This document shows positions 9,720 to 18,917 of a stretch of 64,000 bases of DNA, piece after piece. Numbering within the stretch: position 1 is the stretch's first letter; every line of letters begins with the position of its first letter. This DNA is from Dyella_A sp050749815. Its GTDB lineage: Bacteria; Pseudomonadota; Gammaproteobacteria; Xanthomonadales; Rhodanobacteraceae. The translations under genes and the position numbers were made by a program. The DNA lies in assembly GCF_050749815.1 (NCBI RefSeq), contig NZ_CP192735.1:310001-374000 (forward strand), in the 5' to 3' direction. Under the pieces are notes generated by a model that saw only the letters and a program-made list of their open reading frames with translations, did not search any database and was not told the DNA's origin.

Positions 9720-11369
9720 ATGAGCCCGACCCTCAGCCCGCTCGCCGGCAAGCCGGCCCCCGCGTCGATCCTGATCGACGTGCCGCAACTGCTCGCCGCC
9801 TATGCCGACCTCGTTCCCGATCCGGCCGACCCGGCGCAGCGGGTAGCGTTCGGTACCTCCGGCCATCGCGGCTCCTCGCTCAGCCGCAGCTTCAACGCCG
9901 CGCACGTGCTGGCGATCAGCCAGGCGATCTGCGACTACCGCGCCATGCGGGGCATCGACGGCCCGCTGTTCGTGGCGATCGATACGCACGCGCTCTCCGC
10001 GCCGGCGTTCGAGCACGCGCTGGAAGTGTTCGTGGCCAACGAGGTCACCACCATGATCTCGGCCGGCACGCCGTACACGCCCACGCCGGTGCTGTCGCAC
10101 GCGATCCTCACCTACAACCGCGGCCGGACCGACCACCTGGCCGACGGCATCGTGCTGTCGCCCTCGCACAACCCGCCGGCCGACGGCGGCTACAAGTACA
10201 ACCCGACCAACGGCGGCCCGGCCGACACCGACGTCACCCGCTGGATCCAGGATCGCGCCAACGCGCTGCTGGCCGAGGGGCTCAACGGCGTGCGCCGGGT
10301 GCCCTACGCGCAGGCGCGTCGCTCGTCGCGGGTGATCGAGCACGACTACGTGGCCAGCTACGTGTCGGACCTGGCGAACATCGTCGACTTCGACCTGATC
10401 CGTGCGGCGGGGCTGAAGCTCGGTGTCGATCCACTGGGCGGCTCAGGCGTGCACTACTGGGGGCCGATCGCCGAGCGCTACCGGCTCGATCTCACCGTGG
10501 TAAGCGAGGTGGTCGACCCGCAGTTCGCCTTCATGTGCGTGGACTGGGACGGCAAGATCCGCATGGATCCCTCGTCGAAGTACGCGATGGCCGGGCTGAT
10601 CGCGATGAAGGACCGCTTCGACGTGGCCTTCGCCTGCGACACCGACCACGACCGCCACGGCATCGTCGCAAGAAGCAGCGGACTGATGCTGCCCAACCAT
10701 TACCTCGCCACCCTGGTCGACTACCTGTTTCGCCATCGTCCGCACTGGCGTGCCGACGCGGCGGTGGGCAAGACGGTGGTCAGCAGTTCGCTGATCGATC
10801 GCGTGGCCGAGCGGCTGGGGCGGCGGCTGTACGAGGTGCCGGTGGGCTTCAAGTGGTTCGCCGACGGCCTGTTCGACGGCTCGCTCGGCTTCGGTGGCGA
10901 AGAGAGCGCGGGCGCCTCGCTGCTGCGCATGGACGGCGGCGTGTGGAGCACCGACAAGGACGGCCTGGTGCCCGCGTTGCTGGCGGCCGAAATGACCGCC
11001 CGCGCCGGACGCGACCCGGGCGAGCTGTATGCGGGCATCACTGCCGAGCTCGGCACGCCGTACTCCGACCGCGTGGACGCGCCGGCCAGCGCCGAGCAGA
11101 AGGCGCGGCTGGGCAAGCTGTCGCCGGCGCAGGTCAGCGGCACCGAGCTGGCCGGTGATCCGATCACCGCGGTGCTGGACAAGGCGCCGGGCAACGGCGC
11201 GGCAATCGGCGGGATCAAGGTGATGACGGCGCAGGGCTGGTTCGCTGCGCGACCGTCCGGCACCGAGGCGATCTACAAGATCTACGCGGAAAGCTTCCGG
11301 GACGAGAACCATTTGCGTAGCCTCATCGCCGAGGCGAATAAGATGGTCGACAGCGCGCTGGCCTCCTGA
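9720..11369 (+). CDS. pgm: Phosphoglucomutase, alpha-D-glucose-phosphate specific
   Basis: Interconverts glucose-6-P and glucose-1-P, feeding UDP-glucose synthesis. The 549-residue product matches the size of the E. coli Pgm subfamily. FGTSGHRGSS lies near residue 43, the phosphoserine loop is LSPSHNPPADGG, the metal loop is DTDHDRHG, the sugar-binding loop is GGEESAG, and the C-terminal phosphate-binding loop is RPSGTEAIYKIY. The ATG at 9720 is chosen over the upstream start at 9633 because the extra 29 codons come out of the REP element and are not protein-like. It is probably transcribed with or independently of pgi across that repeat. Confidence 0.95.
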   Translation: MSPTLSPLAGKPAPASILIDVPQLLAAYADLVPDPADPAQRVAFGTSGHRGSSLSRSFNAAHVLAISQAICDYRAMRGIDGPLFVAIDTHALSAPAFEHALEVFVANEVTTMISAGTPYTPTPVLSHAILTYNRGRTDHLADGIVLSPSHNPPADGGYKYNPTNGGPADTDVTRWIQDRANALLAEGLNGVRRVPYAQARRSSRVIEHDYVASYVSDLANIVDFDLIRAAGLKLGVDPLGGSGVHYWGPIAERYRLDLTVVSEVVDPQFAFMCVDWDGKIRMDPSSKYAMAGLIAMKDRFDVAFACDTDHDRHGIVARSSGLMLPNHYLATLVDYLFRHRPHWRADAAVGKTVVSSSLIDRVAERLGRRLYEVPVGFKWFADGLFDGSLGFGGEESAGASLLRMDGGVWSTDKDGLVPALLAAEMTARAGRDPGELYAGITAELGTPYSDRVDAPASAEQKARLGKLSPAQVSGTELAGDPITAVLDKAPGNGAAIGGIKVMTAQGWFAARPSGTEAIYKIYAESFRDENHLRSLIAEANKMVDSALAS

Positions 11370-11395
11370 CGCCGGCGCTTTCCCGGAGCCTTTCG

Positions 11396-11938
11396 ATGTC
11401 ACCGATCAATCCGCCCAGCCGCTACGCGGCCTTGCTGCGCTGGCTGCACTGGACCGTCTTCGCCCTGGTGCTGCTGGCCTACGTATTCATCAACCTGTTC
11501 GAGCTGTTCCCGCGCGGCAGCACGCCGCGCATGAACACGCTGGCGGCGCATTACCTGGCCGGCATCGCCGTGCTGCTGCTGGTGCTGCCGCGGTTGGCGG
11601 TGCGGTTGTCGCACGTCGATCCGCCGATCCAGCCGGCGCCGAGCGTGTGGATCCTGCGCCTGAGCACGATCACCCATGTGGCGCTGTATGCGTTCCTGAT
11701 CGCGCAGCCGATCATGGGCATCGTCACGCTGCAGATCGCCGGCAAGCCGGTGACGCTGTTCGGCATCACCTTCCTGCCGGCGCTGTTCGGCCCCGGCGAT
11801 CGCGCGCTAGCGCATCAGTGGGAGGACATCCACGGCACGGTGGGCGAGATCTTCTATTACGTGATCGGCCTGCACATCGTCGCGGCCCTGTGGCACCACT
11901 TCGGCCGCAAGGACAACACGCTGCGGCGCATGGTCTGA
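11396..11938 (+). CDS. Cytochrome b561-family membrane protein
   Basis: A 180-residue di-haem b-type cytochrome family protein of the inner membrane, expected to pass electrons between the quinone pool and a periplasmic or membrane partner. Four hydrophobic segments are visible, and likely haem-ligand histidines lie in LRWLHW near residue 18, AAHYLAG near 47 and LHIVAALWHHF near 160. A GGAGC ribosome-binding site precedes the ATG. It follows pgm by 26 bases but has no obvious functional link with it. The physiological partner cannot be read from the sequence. Confidence 0.85.
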   Translation: MSPINPPSRYAALLRWLHWTVFALVLLAYVFINLFELFPRGSTPRMNTLAAHYLAGIAVLLLVLPRLAVRLSHVDPPIQPAPSVWILRLSTITHVALYAFLIAQPIMGIVTLQIAGKPVTLFGITFLPALFGPGDRALAHQWEDIHGTVGEIFYYVIGLHIVAALWHHFGRKDNTLRRMV

Positions 11939-11969
11939 TCCGCCGTCAACTCGTCCAGGGGAATTACAC

Positions 11970-12665
11970 ATGCATCATCGACACAGCGAGCGGCACGTCA
12001 CCGGCCGCATGGGCTGGCTGCGCGCCGCCGTGCTCGGTGCCAACGACGGCATCGTTTCCACCGCCAGCCTGGTGCTCGGCGTGGCCGCGGCCCATGCCGG
12101 CTCGCAGAACATCCTGATTGCCGGCACCGCGGGCCTGGTGGCGGGCGCGATGTCGATGGCTGCGGGCGAATACGTGTCGGTGCATTCCCAGGCAGACAGC
12201 GAAGCGGCCGAGCTGGCCCGTGAGCGCCGGGAACTGGAGACCGACGTGGAAGGCGAGCACAAGGAGCTCGCCGCGATCTACGTTGGGCGCGGGCTGGAAC
12301 CGGTGCTGGCGCGCCAGGTGGCCGAGCAGCTGATGAAGCATGACGCGCTGGACGCGCACATGCGCGACGAACTGGGCATCACCGAGACGCTCAAGGCGCG
12401 CCCGATTCAGGCCGCCGGCGCTTCGGCGCTGAGCTTCGCGCTCGGTGCGGCGCTGCCGCTGGTGGTGGTGGCGCTGGCGCCGGCCGGGGTGTTGCTGTGG
12501 TCGGTGTTCCTCACCTCGCTGGTGTTCCTGGCCATCCTGGGCGGCCTGGCAGCGCGCACGGGCGGTGCGAACATGCGCACCGGCGCCATGCGCATCACGT
12601 TCTGGGGCGCACTGGCGATGGCGATCACCACCGGCGTGGGCATGCTGTTCGGCGTCGCGGCCTGA
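11970..12665 (+). CDS. VIT1/CCC1-family transporter-like membrane protein
   Basis: A 231-residue protein of the vacuolar iron transporter family, known for Fe/Mn transport in eukaryotes and present but poorly characterised in bacteria. The N-terminus has the family block LGANDGIVSTASLVLGV and GAMSMAAGEYVSV. A charged cytosolic segment (about residues 70-135, rich in Glu, Arg and His) separates the first two from the last three membrane helices. It starts 31 bases after the cytochrome b561 gene on the same strand. The substrate is inferred from the family only. Confidence 0.85.
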   Translation: MHHRHSERHVTGRMGWLRAAVLGANDGIVSTASLVLGVAAAHAGSQNILIAGTAGLVAGAMSMAAGEYVSVHSQADSEAAELARERRELETDVEGEHKELAAIYVGRGLEPVLARQVAEQLMKHDALDAHMRDELGITETLKARPIQAAGASALSFALGAALPLVVVALAPAGVLLWSVFLTSLVFLAILGGLAARTGGANMRTGAMRITFWGALAMAITTGVGMLFGVAA

Positions 12666-12827
12666 TCCGTCAGCGCATCCGTAGCGGGCGGGGAAGGGCG
12701 GCCATCGCCGCCGAGAGCGCGTCGACGCATCGCCCGAGATGAAGCAACGCCAGCTCCCACTTCACGGCCAGATCAACTGCGCCAGGTTTCAATAACGGCC
12801 CTGCACAGCCGCGCCGGAGACCGCCCC

Positions 12828-13040
12828 ATGCGCCACGCCTTTCACGTGGGGGACCACGTCCGCTGGAACTCCGAGGCCGGCCACGTCAGTGGCCACATCA
12901 CCAAGGTGCACACGCGCGACGTGGACTACAAGGGCCACACCCATCGCTGCACGCCCGACGATCCGCAGTACGAGATTGCCAGTGACGCCACTGATCACGT
13001 CGCGCTGCACAAGGGCAGTGCGCTGCACCGGATCGACTGA
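12828..13040 (+). CDS. Small DUF2945-family protein
   Basis: A 70-residue soluble protein beginning with HVGDHVRWNSEAGHVSG, the hallmark of the DUF2945 / HVA1 Tudor-like family; the function is not established. It contains GxVxG and YEI-type strands expected of a small SH3-like barrel and no signal peptide. Its stop codon is immediately followed by the GTG of the DUF488 gene, so the two are probably translated from one message. The pair is often seen in stress-related or oxidation-related contexts, but nothing here proves a role. Confidence 0.8.
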   Translation: MRHAFHVGDHVRWNSEAGHVSGHITKVHTRDVDYKGHTHRCTPDDPQYEIASDATDHVALHKGSALHRID

Positions 13041-13607
13041 GTGGCTGACGCCGTGCCATCCGCCGGCCGCGATGGACCGACAATCTGGACGGTCGGCCAC
13101 TCCACCCGCAGCCTGGACGAGTTGGTGGCCCTGCTCGCGCACTGGCGCATCAACGCGGTGGCCGACGTGCGGCGTTTTCCCGGTTCGCGGCGGTATCCGT
13201 ATTTTGCCAGCGAGGCGCTGGCGCGCAGCTTGCCGGAGCACGGGATCGCCTATCGGTGGATCCCGCAATTGGGCGGCCGGCGCAAGGTGCAGCCGAACTC
13301 GCCCAACACGAGCTGGCGCAACGCGTCGTTCCAGGGCTATGCCGATCACATGGCCGGCGCGGAGTTTGCCGATGGCCTGGACGAGCTGCTGGCGATGGCC
13401 ACGCAGCAGCGCACCGCCATCATGTGTGCCGAGGCGGTGTGGTGGCGCTGCCATCGCTCGATGATCGCCGACCTCTTGTGCGTGCGCGGCTGGACGGTGC
13501 TGCACATCGCCGATGATCGCCACGCCGGGCCCCACCCGATGACGGCGCCGGCACGTGTGGTGGACGGCCGGCTGAGCTACGCGCCGCCGGCGGATGCAGG
13601 GGGCTGA
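13041..13607 (+). CDS. DUF488 domain protein
   Basis: A 188-residue protein with the DUF488 signature: TVGHSTRSLDELVALL near residue 18, VADVRRFPGSRR near 43 and MCAEAVWWRCHRSMIAD near 133. The family's biochemical activity is unproven; the conserved Cys/His/Arg cluster suggests a nucleotide- or nucleic-acid-related enzyme. The GTG start abuts the stop of the DUF2945 gene with no gap, so start selection rests on that coupling and on the family start just upstream of IWTVGHS. Confidence 0.85.
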   Translation: MADAVPSAGRDGPTIWTVGHSTRSLDELVALLAHWRINAVADVRRFPGSRRYPYFASEALARSLPEHGIAYRWIPQLGGRRKVQPNSPNTSWRNASFQGYADHMAGAEFADGLDELLAMATQQRTAIMCAEAVWWRCHRSMIADLLCVRGWTVLHIADDRHAGPHPMTAPARVVDGRLSYAPPADAGG

Positions 13608-13629
13608 TTGCGCCGCGACCTTCCTGCCG

Positions 13630-14385
13630 TCAAAGCGCCGCGTCCCGCCAGAGCTTGATGCCGCCGGTCAGCCCGGCCGCGTTGTCCACGATGCTGACGT
13701 CGGGCGGCAGCTCCAGCGTGACCTTGGTGGCATTGCCGCCGCCCAGGTACAGCCGATCGAAATGGAGCAGGGTGCGGAAGGCCTCGATGGTCTTTTCTAC
13801 CCGGCGATTCCACTTCTTGTCGCCCACCTTGTGCCTGGCCGCGTTGCCGACGTAGTGATTGAAGGTCTTCTTCTTGCGGAAGGGGAACTGCGCGAACTCC
13901 ATGTGCGGCATGCATACGCCATCGCGAAACAGCGCCGAACCCATTCCGGTGCCCAGGGTGAGCACCAGCTCCAGCCCTTCGCCGCGGATGACCCCGTAGC
14001 CCTGCACGTCGGCGTCGTTGAGCAGGCGTACCGGCTTGCCGCCGAGACGCTGGCCCAGCGCCTCGGCGAGGGGAAAGTCCCGCCACGGCTCGTTGCCGAA
14101 ATGCGGCGCGGTCAGCACCCGTCCGTGACGAACCACGCCGGGAAACCCGATCGACACCCGGTCGAACGCGCTCAGCGGCGCCACCAGCGCCACCAACGCG
14201 TCGACCATACCCTCGGGCGAGACGCCCTCCGGCGTGGGCACGCGCACGCGATCGCCCAGCATGACGCCATCCTCATCGAGCAGGGCCGCCTTCAAGCCGC
14301 TGCCGCCCACGTCGATGGCCAGCGTGACCGTGCCGCGCGGTGGTGCAGATGGCTTGCCCGTGGTCCGTCCGGTGCTGCGTTTCAT
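13630..14385 (-). CDS. ppgK: Polyphosphate-dependent glucokinase (ROK family)
   Basis: Phosphorylates glucose to glucose-6-P using polyphosphate (in some relatives also ATP). The 251-residue length fits PPGK rather than ordinary glucokinase. ROK motifs are present: LAIDVGGSGLKAALLDEDG near residue 24, LNDADVQGYG near 120 and LTLGTGMGSALF near 138, and the PPGK-like basic stretch FRKKKTFNHYVG follows. The ATG at 14385 is preceded by GGGAGA; the longer frame to 14514 overlaps gnd and is rejected. It lies 52 bases downstream of gnd on the same strand, so the pair can deliver glucose into the pentose phosphate route. Confidence 0.88.
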   Translation of the reverse strand: MKRSTGRTTGKPSAPPRGTVTLAIDVGGSGLKAALLDEDGVMLGDRVRVPTPEGVSPEGMVDALVALVAPLSAFDRVSIGFPGVVRHGRVLTAPHFGNEPWRDFPLAEALGQRLGGKPVRLLNDADVQGYGVIRGEGLELVLTLGTGMGSALFRDGVCMPHMEFAQFPFRKKKTFNHYVGNAARHKVGDKKWNRRVEKTIEAFRTLLHFDRLYLGGGNATKVTLELPPDVSIVDNAAGLTGGIKLWRDAAL

Positions 14386-14437
14386 GCCGTTCTCCCTGAA
14401 AGCGAAGTGGAAGCCGCTCGCGGCGTGGCTGCGCCGC

Positions 14438-15343
14438 TCATTCGTGCTTGATGGCGTGCCCGCCGAACTGGTTGCGCATGGCGGCGAGCAGCTTGTCGGA
14501 GAACGAGTCGGCATCGCGCGACCGCAGGCGTTCGAGCAGCGACAACGAGATCACCGGCGCGGCCACGTTCAGATCGATCGCCTCGGCCACCGTCCAGCGG
14601 CCTTCGCCGGAATCGGCCACATACGGCGCGATGCCGTCCATCGCGGGGTTCTTCGCCAGTGCGTCGGCGGTGAGGTCGAGCAGCCACGAACGCACCACGC
14701 TGCCCTCGCGCCAGATCTCGGCCACCTGGTGCAGATCCAGCGCGAACTCGCGCTTGTGCTGCAGGATCGAGAAGCCCTCGGCATACGCCTGCATCAGCCC
14801 GTACTCGATGCCGTTGTGGACCATCTTGCTGAAGTGGCCGGCGCCCACCGGCCCCACGCGGCCCCAACCCTTGTCCTTTGCCGGGGCCAGCGCCTCGAAG
14901 ATCGGGCGCAGCCGTTCCACCACGTCCGCATCGCCGCCGACCATCATGCTGTAGCCCTCGGCCAGGCCCCACACGCCGCCGCTGGTGCCGCAGTCGACAT
15001 AGTGGATGCCATGCGCGGCCAGGGCTTCGGCGCGGCGCATGCTGTCCTTGTAGAACGCATTGCCGCCGTCGATCACCGTGTCGCCGCGCGCCAGCAGCGG
15101 TTGCAGCTGCGCGATGGTCTGCTCGGTGATCTCGCCGGCGGGCACCATCAGCCAGAGCGTCCGTGGAGCCGGCAACTGCTGCACCAGGGCCTCCAGCGAG
15201 GCGGCCGTGCCGGCGCCGTGTGCGGCCAGTGCGTCGCGTGCGCCGGCGGCCGGATCGAAGCCCACCACGTGGTGCCCATGCTGCAGCAGTCGCTGGGCCA
15301 TGTTGCCGCCCATGCGACCCAGGCCGATCATGCCGATGTCCAT
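14438..15343 (-). CDS. gnd: 6-phosphogluconate dehydrogenase, decarboxylating (short form)
   Basis: Oxidises 6-phosphogluconate to ribulose-5-P with release of CO2. The 301-residue product is the short GndA/YqeC-like form, often NAD-preferring, not the 470-residue E. coli type. The Rossmann motif is GLGRMGGNM at the N-terminus; CGTSGGVWGL and KMVHNGIEYGLMQ are the substrate and catalytic blocks. The ATG at 15343 has a GAGGAGA ribosome-binding site and starts exactly at the family N-terminus MDIGMIGLG; the frame extends further but without homology. It is the first gene of a gnd-ppgK unit. Confidence 0.92.
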   Translation of the reverse strand: MDIGMIGLGRMGGNMAQRLLQHGHHVVGFDPAAGARDALAAHGAGTAASLEALVQQLPAPRTLWLMVPAGEITEQTIAQLQPLLARGDTVIDGGNAFYKDSMRRAEALAAHGIHYVDCGTSGGVWGLAEGYSMMVGGDADVVERLRPIFEALAPAKDKGWGRVGPVGAGHFSKMVHNGIEYGLMQAYAEGFSILQHKREFALDLHQVAEIWREGSVVRSWLLDLTADALAKNPAMDGIAPYVADSGEGRWTVAEAIDLNVAAPVISLSLLERLRSRDADSFSDKLLAAMRNQFGGHAIKHE

Positions 15344-15455
15344 GCGTTCTCCTCGTTGTGTGCGTTGTGCGATCACGCCACGCTCAACCGTGCATGCTGC
15401 CGGGGCGCGGCTGCAGGGCATGTGAGGACGCGGCGCATGCCGCCTGGGCGGTCGA

Positions 15456-18400
15456 TCAGGGCACGGTTTCGTGATCCTGCTTTGCGCGTGTGGCGTTACT
15501 GTCGGCGCTGTCGTCTTCGTGCGTCGCGTTCACCGTGGCCTTGCGTTCCTGCCGGCCCCAGCCCACCGACGGCCCGCGCAGGGCGGTGGATACCGAACGC
15601 ACCACCACGTAATACATCAGTTGCCGATAGCCGAAGCGTTGCAGCACCAGCCACCACAGCAGGCTCCAGCGCTCGCGCTTTTCCATCGCGAAGGCCAGCA
15701 CGCCGGCGCCCAGGTCCACCGCCATGAACAGCGCGTAGAACGCCGCCATCGTGATCAGGTTAGTGGAGTTGAACTGGCCGCGGTGCTGCAGGTAGTCCAG
15801 CCCGGTGGCGATGATCTGCCACAGCAGCAGCAGATCGACCAGCGGCGACACCACCGAGAAAACGATCTGGAACAGCCACACCTGCGGCAGCGCGATGGTG
15901 CCCAGTGCGCCGTAGCGGGCGCGGAAGGTCGCGTCGCGGTGCTTCCACAGGCACTGCAGCGTGCCGTAGGCCCAGCGGAAGCGTTGCCGCGCCAGCCCGC
16001 GGGCGGTGTCCGGCGCCTCGGTCCAGGCAATCGCCTCGGCATCGAACAGGGTCTTGTAGCCGGCTTTCTGGATCGCGATGGTGAGGTCCTGGTCTTCGGC
16101 CAGCGTGTCGCCGGGGAAACCGCCGAGCTGCTCCAGCGCCTCGCGCCGCCAGGCGCCGACGGCGCCGGGCACCACGGTGATCGCGCCCAGCGCGGCCAGC
16201 GCGCGGCGTTCGAGGTTCTGCGCGGTGATGTACTCCAGCGCCTGCCAGGTGGTGATGAGGTTGATGCGGTTGCCGACCTTGGCGTTGCCGGCCACCGCGC
16301 CGATGGCCGGGTCGGCGAACCAGCGCACCAGGCGCGCGATGGTGTGCGGCTCGAACTGGGTGTCGGCATCGAGCGCCACGATCACCTTTCCGCGCGAGGC
16401 GCGCAGCGCCGTGTTCACCGCGTTCGCCTTGCCGCCGTTGGGGATGCTGATCAGCTGCACGCGGGGATCGCCGGCGTACTGCGTGCGCACCACCTCGGCC
16501 GTGGCGTCGGTGGAGCCGTCATCCACCACGATCACTTCCAGCGCCTCGTAGCGGCTCTTGAGGATGCGGCCCACCGCACTGGCGATCACTTTTTCCTCGT
16601 TGAACGCGGGAATCAGCACGGAGACCAGCGGTGGCGGATGATCCAGCGCCGGCGCCACGCGGCGGCGATCGCGATACCAGTTCAGCAGGCCCAGCCCGCC
16701 CAGCAATAGCAGTCGCGCCACGCCCAGCCAGATCGCGGTGAGGAACAGCGCGTTGAGGAAGTGGCCGAACCAGCCGAGGGTGAGGAACACCGAGCGATCC
16801 GCCCACTGCGACAGCGAACCGATGGTGAGCGGCGGCATGCCCTGGTCGCGGGTGAGGCCGGCCAGCGCGGAGACGGTGACGAAGTCGTAGCCTTCGGCGC
16901 GCAGGGCATCGATGATCTGCGGCAGCGCGGCGACCGTATTGGCGCGGTTGCCGCCGCCGTCGTGCAGCAACACCACGCGGCTTTGCCGGTCCGGGCTCTG
17001 GTGATGCACCTGGTCTAGCACGCTCTGCACGATCTTGTCCACCGGCGGGCGCTGCCAGTCGTCCGGATCGATGTGCAGGCCCACCGCGATGTAGCCCATC
17101 GCCTGCGCCTGTTCGATAGGCACCAGTTCGTCGGACGTGGTGGGCTCGGCGTCGCCGAAGTAGGGCGCGCGGAACAGCCGCATCGAGCGGCCGGTGAGCG
17201 CCTCGAACAGCCGCTGCGTGGCGTTGAGTTCCAGCGCGGTGATGCCCGGGGAGGTTTCGCCCAGGTTGGGATGGGTGAAGGTGTGGTTACCCACGTCGTG
17301 GCCTTCGTTCACCATGCGCTGGACGAGCCGCGGCGACGCCTCGGCGTTCTCGCCGATGATGAAGAACGTGGCCGGGACGTGCTTGGCCTTGAGGATGTCC
17401 AGGATCTTCGGCGTCCAGTCCGGGTCCGGGCCGTCGTCGAAGGTCAGGGCGATCTTGCCCGGCTGGATGCCCACGCGCTGGATCACGTAGGAGGTGGGCA
17501 GGGCGGTGTACTGCTCGCCATCGATCTCGCCGCTGTCCTTGTCGATGCTGAAGGTGCGCGCGCCGGGCTGGGGTTTGGAGGCGATCTGCAGGATTTCGCC
17601 CTGGCCCTCGATGTCGATGTCCTGGCCCTCGCCGATCTCGTGCAAGGCATCGGGTGCGGCCGCGCCGTAGGGGCGGCCGATCACCGACCAGATCGACGGA
17701 TCCTCCGACCCCAGTCGCCATACCGCGTAGCCGTAGGGCTGGTAGCCGTCGGCGTCGTGGATCTGGTTGTAGGCGGTGGCGGCATCGAGGAACCACAGAT
17801 CGTGGACGGTGCCGTTGTCCTCGCTGTAGGAGAAGTGCGGGTTCTGCGTGTCGTCGTCGAAGTCGATGGTGGCCTGGGCGTCGGCGGCGCGATCCATCGC
17901 GTCCTGGAACGTCACCGCCTCGGCGTTCTGGCCATGCGCCCAGTCGTAGCCGTAGCTGCCGAGGGCCACGATGGTCTGATCCGGGTCCAGCTCCTTCATG
18001 CGCTTGTCGAGCGTGCTCTCGAACCAGTCTTGCGCGGCGATGCTGCCCGCGTCCTTGCCGGCCCAGTGCTGGTCGTAGGCCATCAGCAGCTCGAAGTCGA
18101 CGATCTTGGCGTAGGCGGCGTAATCCCACGCCTCGTCATCGAAGGGGACCGACAGCACGATGCCCCAGCCGTGCGGCGCGAACGCGTCGGCCAGCTCGCC
18201 CAGGAACTGCTTGAAGTCGCCCTGCGCGTTGTCGGGCACCTCCTCGAAATCCACCGTGACGCCCTGGAACCGGTTGGCGTCGAGGAACGCCACGATCTGC
18301 GCGATGCGCTCGTGGCGCAGGTCGGGGTTGGCGAGCATCTTCGCCAGCCCGGGGCCGTCCCACCGGCCGTTCACTGCGTTTTGCAGCAGCGGAAGGATCG

Positions 18401-18917
18401 GCGTGGACGGTTTCTCGCGGCGGATCAGGTCGAGCGCCTTGGCATCGACGCTGGTCTTGAGCGCCATGTCCGGCCCGCTGATGCTCATCCAGCTCGGCAC
18501 GACCCAGTCCAGCGTCGGCAGGGCGCGCTTGAGCGACGGGTAGCTGCTGTCGTCCCAGTTCACGTAGAAGCCGATCGCCAGCGCACGGCCGGCGGGCTTG
18601 TCCAGCGAGGGTGGCGGGGCGCGGAGTGCTCCGCGGGCGCGGGCGCCGTGATTGCCGTGATGGTGCGCCCGCACTTCCGCAGCAAGCTGGGCAGCTCGTT
18701 TGGCCAGCGCCGGTGCGGCCATCTTCACGCCGTTCAGCGCATGCAGCCCCTTGCCGTGGCGGCCCAGCTGCAGCCCCTCCATGGTCGGCCCGACGAACAG
18801 GCTCAGCACGAACGCGATGGCAAACAGCGTGCTGATCACGGCGAGTGTCAGCCCCACGCGCGACAGACGGCTGGCCCGTCGGCCGGTAGGGTCGAAAAAC
18901 ACTGGCTGCTTGTGCAT
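15456..18917 (-). CDS. Trifunctional GH18-like / NodB polysaccharide deacetylase / GT2 glycosyltransferase fusion
   Basis: A 1153-residue membrane protein. Order: N-terminal membrane anchor (about 22-42); GH18-like domain (about 112-430) with VTVDFEEVP at 220-228, where the Glu after DF matches the chitinase-type acid; NodB deacetylase (about 485-690) with FDDGP at 493-497 and HTFTH at 545-549 for metal binding and HDGGG near 652; membrane segments at 709-745; family 2 glycosyltransferase (about 763-1000) with VDDGST, DAD at 850-852, EDQD at 941-944 and QRFRW at 978-982; then further membrane helices. The combination resembles PgaB and PgaC joined in one chain, suggesting synthesis, deacetylation and trimming of an N-acetylglucosamine-type exopolysaccharide. 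The polymer is inferred, not shown. Confidence 0.88.
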   Translation of the reverse strand: MHKQPVFFDPTGRRASRLSRVGLTLAVISTLFAIAFVLSLFVGPTMEGLQLGRHGKGLHALNGVKMAAPALAKRAAQLAAEVRAHHHGNHGARARGALRAPPPSLDKPAGRALAIGFYVNWDDSSYPSLKRALPTLDWVVPSWMSISGPDMALKTSVDAKALDLIRREKPSTPILPLLQNAVNGRWDGPGLAKMLANPDLRHERIAQIVAFLDANRFQGVTVDFEEVPDNAQGDFKQFLGELADAFAPHGWGIVLSVPFDDEAWDYAAYAKIVDFELLMAYDQHWAGKDAGSIAAQDWFESTLDKRMKELDPDQTIVALGSYGYDWAHGQNAEAVTFQDAMDRAADAQATIDFDDDTQNPHFSYSEDNGTVHDLWFLDAATAYNQIHDADGYQPYGYAVWRLGSEDPSIWSVIGRPYGAAAPDALHEIGEGQDIDIEGQGEILQIASKPQPGARTFSIDKDSGEIDGEQYTALPTSYVIQRVGIQPGKIALTFDDGPDPDWTPKILDILKAKHVPATFFIIGENAEASPRLVQRMVNEGHDVGNHTFTHPNLGETSPGITALELNATQRLFEALTGRSMRLFRAPYFGDAEPTTSDELVPIEQAQAMGYIAVGLHIDPDDWQRPPVDKIVQSVLDQVHHQSPDRQSRVVLLHDGGGNRANTVAALPQIIDALRAEGYDFVTVSALAGLTRDQGMPPLTIGSLSQWADRSVFLTLGWFGHFLNALFLTAIWLGVARLLLLGGLGLLNWYRDRRRVAPALDHPPPLVSVLIPAFNEEKVIASAVGRILKSRYEALEVIVVDDGSTDATAEVVRTQYAGDPRVQLISIPNGGKANAVNTALRASRGKVIVALDADTQFEPHTIARLVRWFADPAIGAVAGNAKVGNRINLITTWQALEYITAQNLERRALAALGAITVVPGAVGAWRREALEQLGGFPGDTLAEDQDLTIAIQKAGYKTLFDAEAIAWTEAPDTARGLARQRFRWAYGTLQCLWKHRDATFRARYGALGTIALPQVWLFQIVFSVVSPLVDLLLLWQIIATGLDYLQHRGQFNSTNLITMAAFYALFMAVDLGAGVLAFAMEKRERWSLLWWLVLQRFGYRQLMYYVVVRSVSTALRGPSVGWGRQERKATVNATHEDDSADSNATRAKQDHETVP

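Noticed and set aside
12666..12827. Degenerate REP or terminator after the VIT-family gene
   Set aside because: Only short imperfect GGCGG/CCGCC matches; no arm of the REP family and no T-run.
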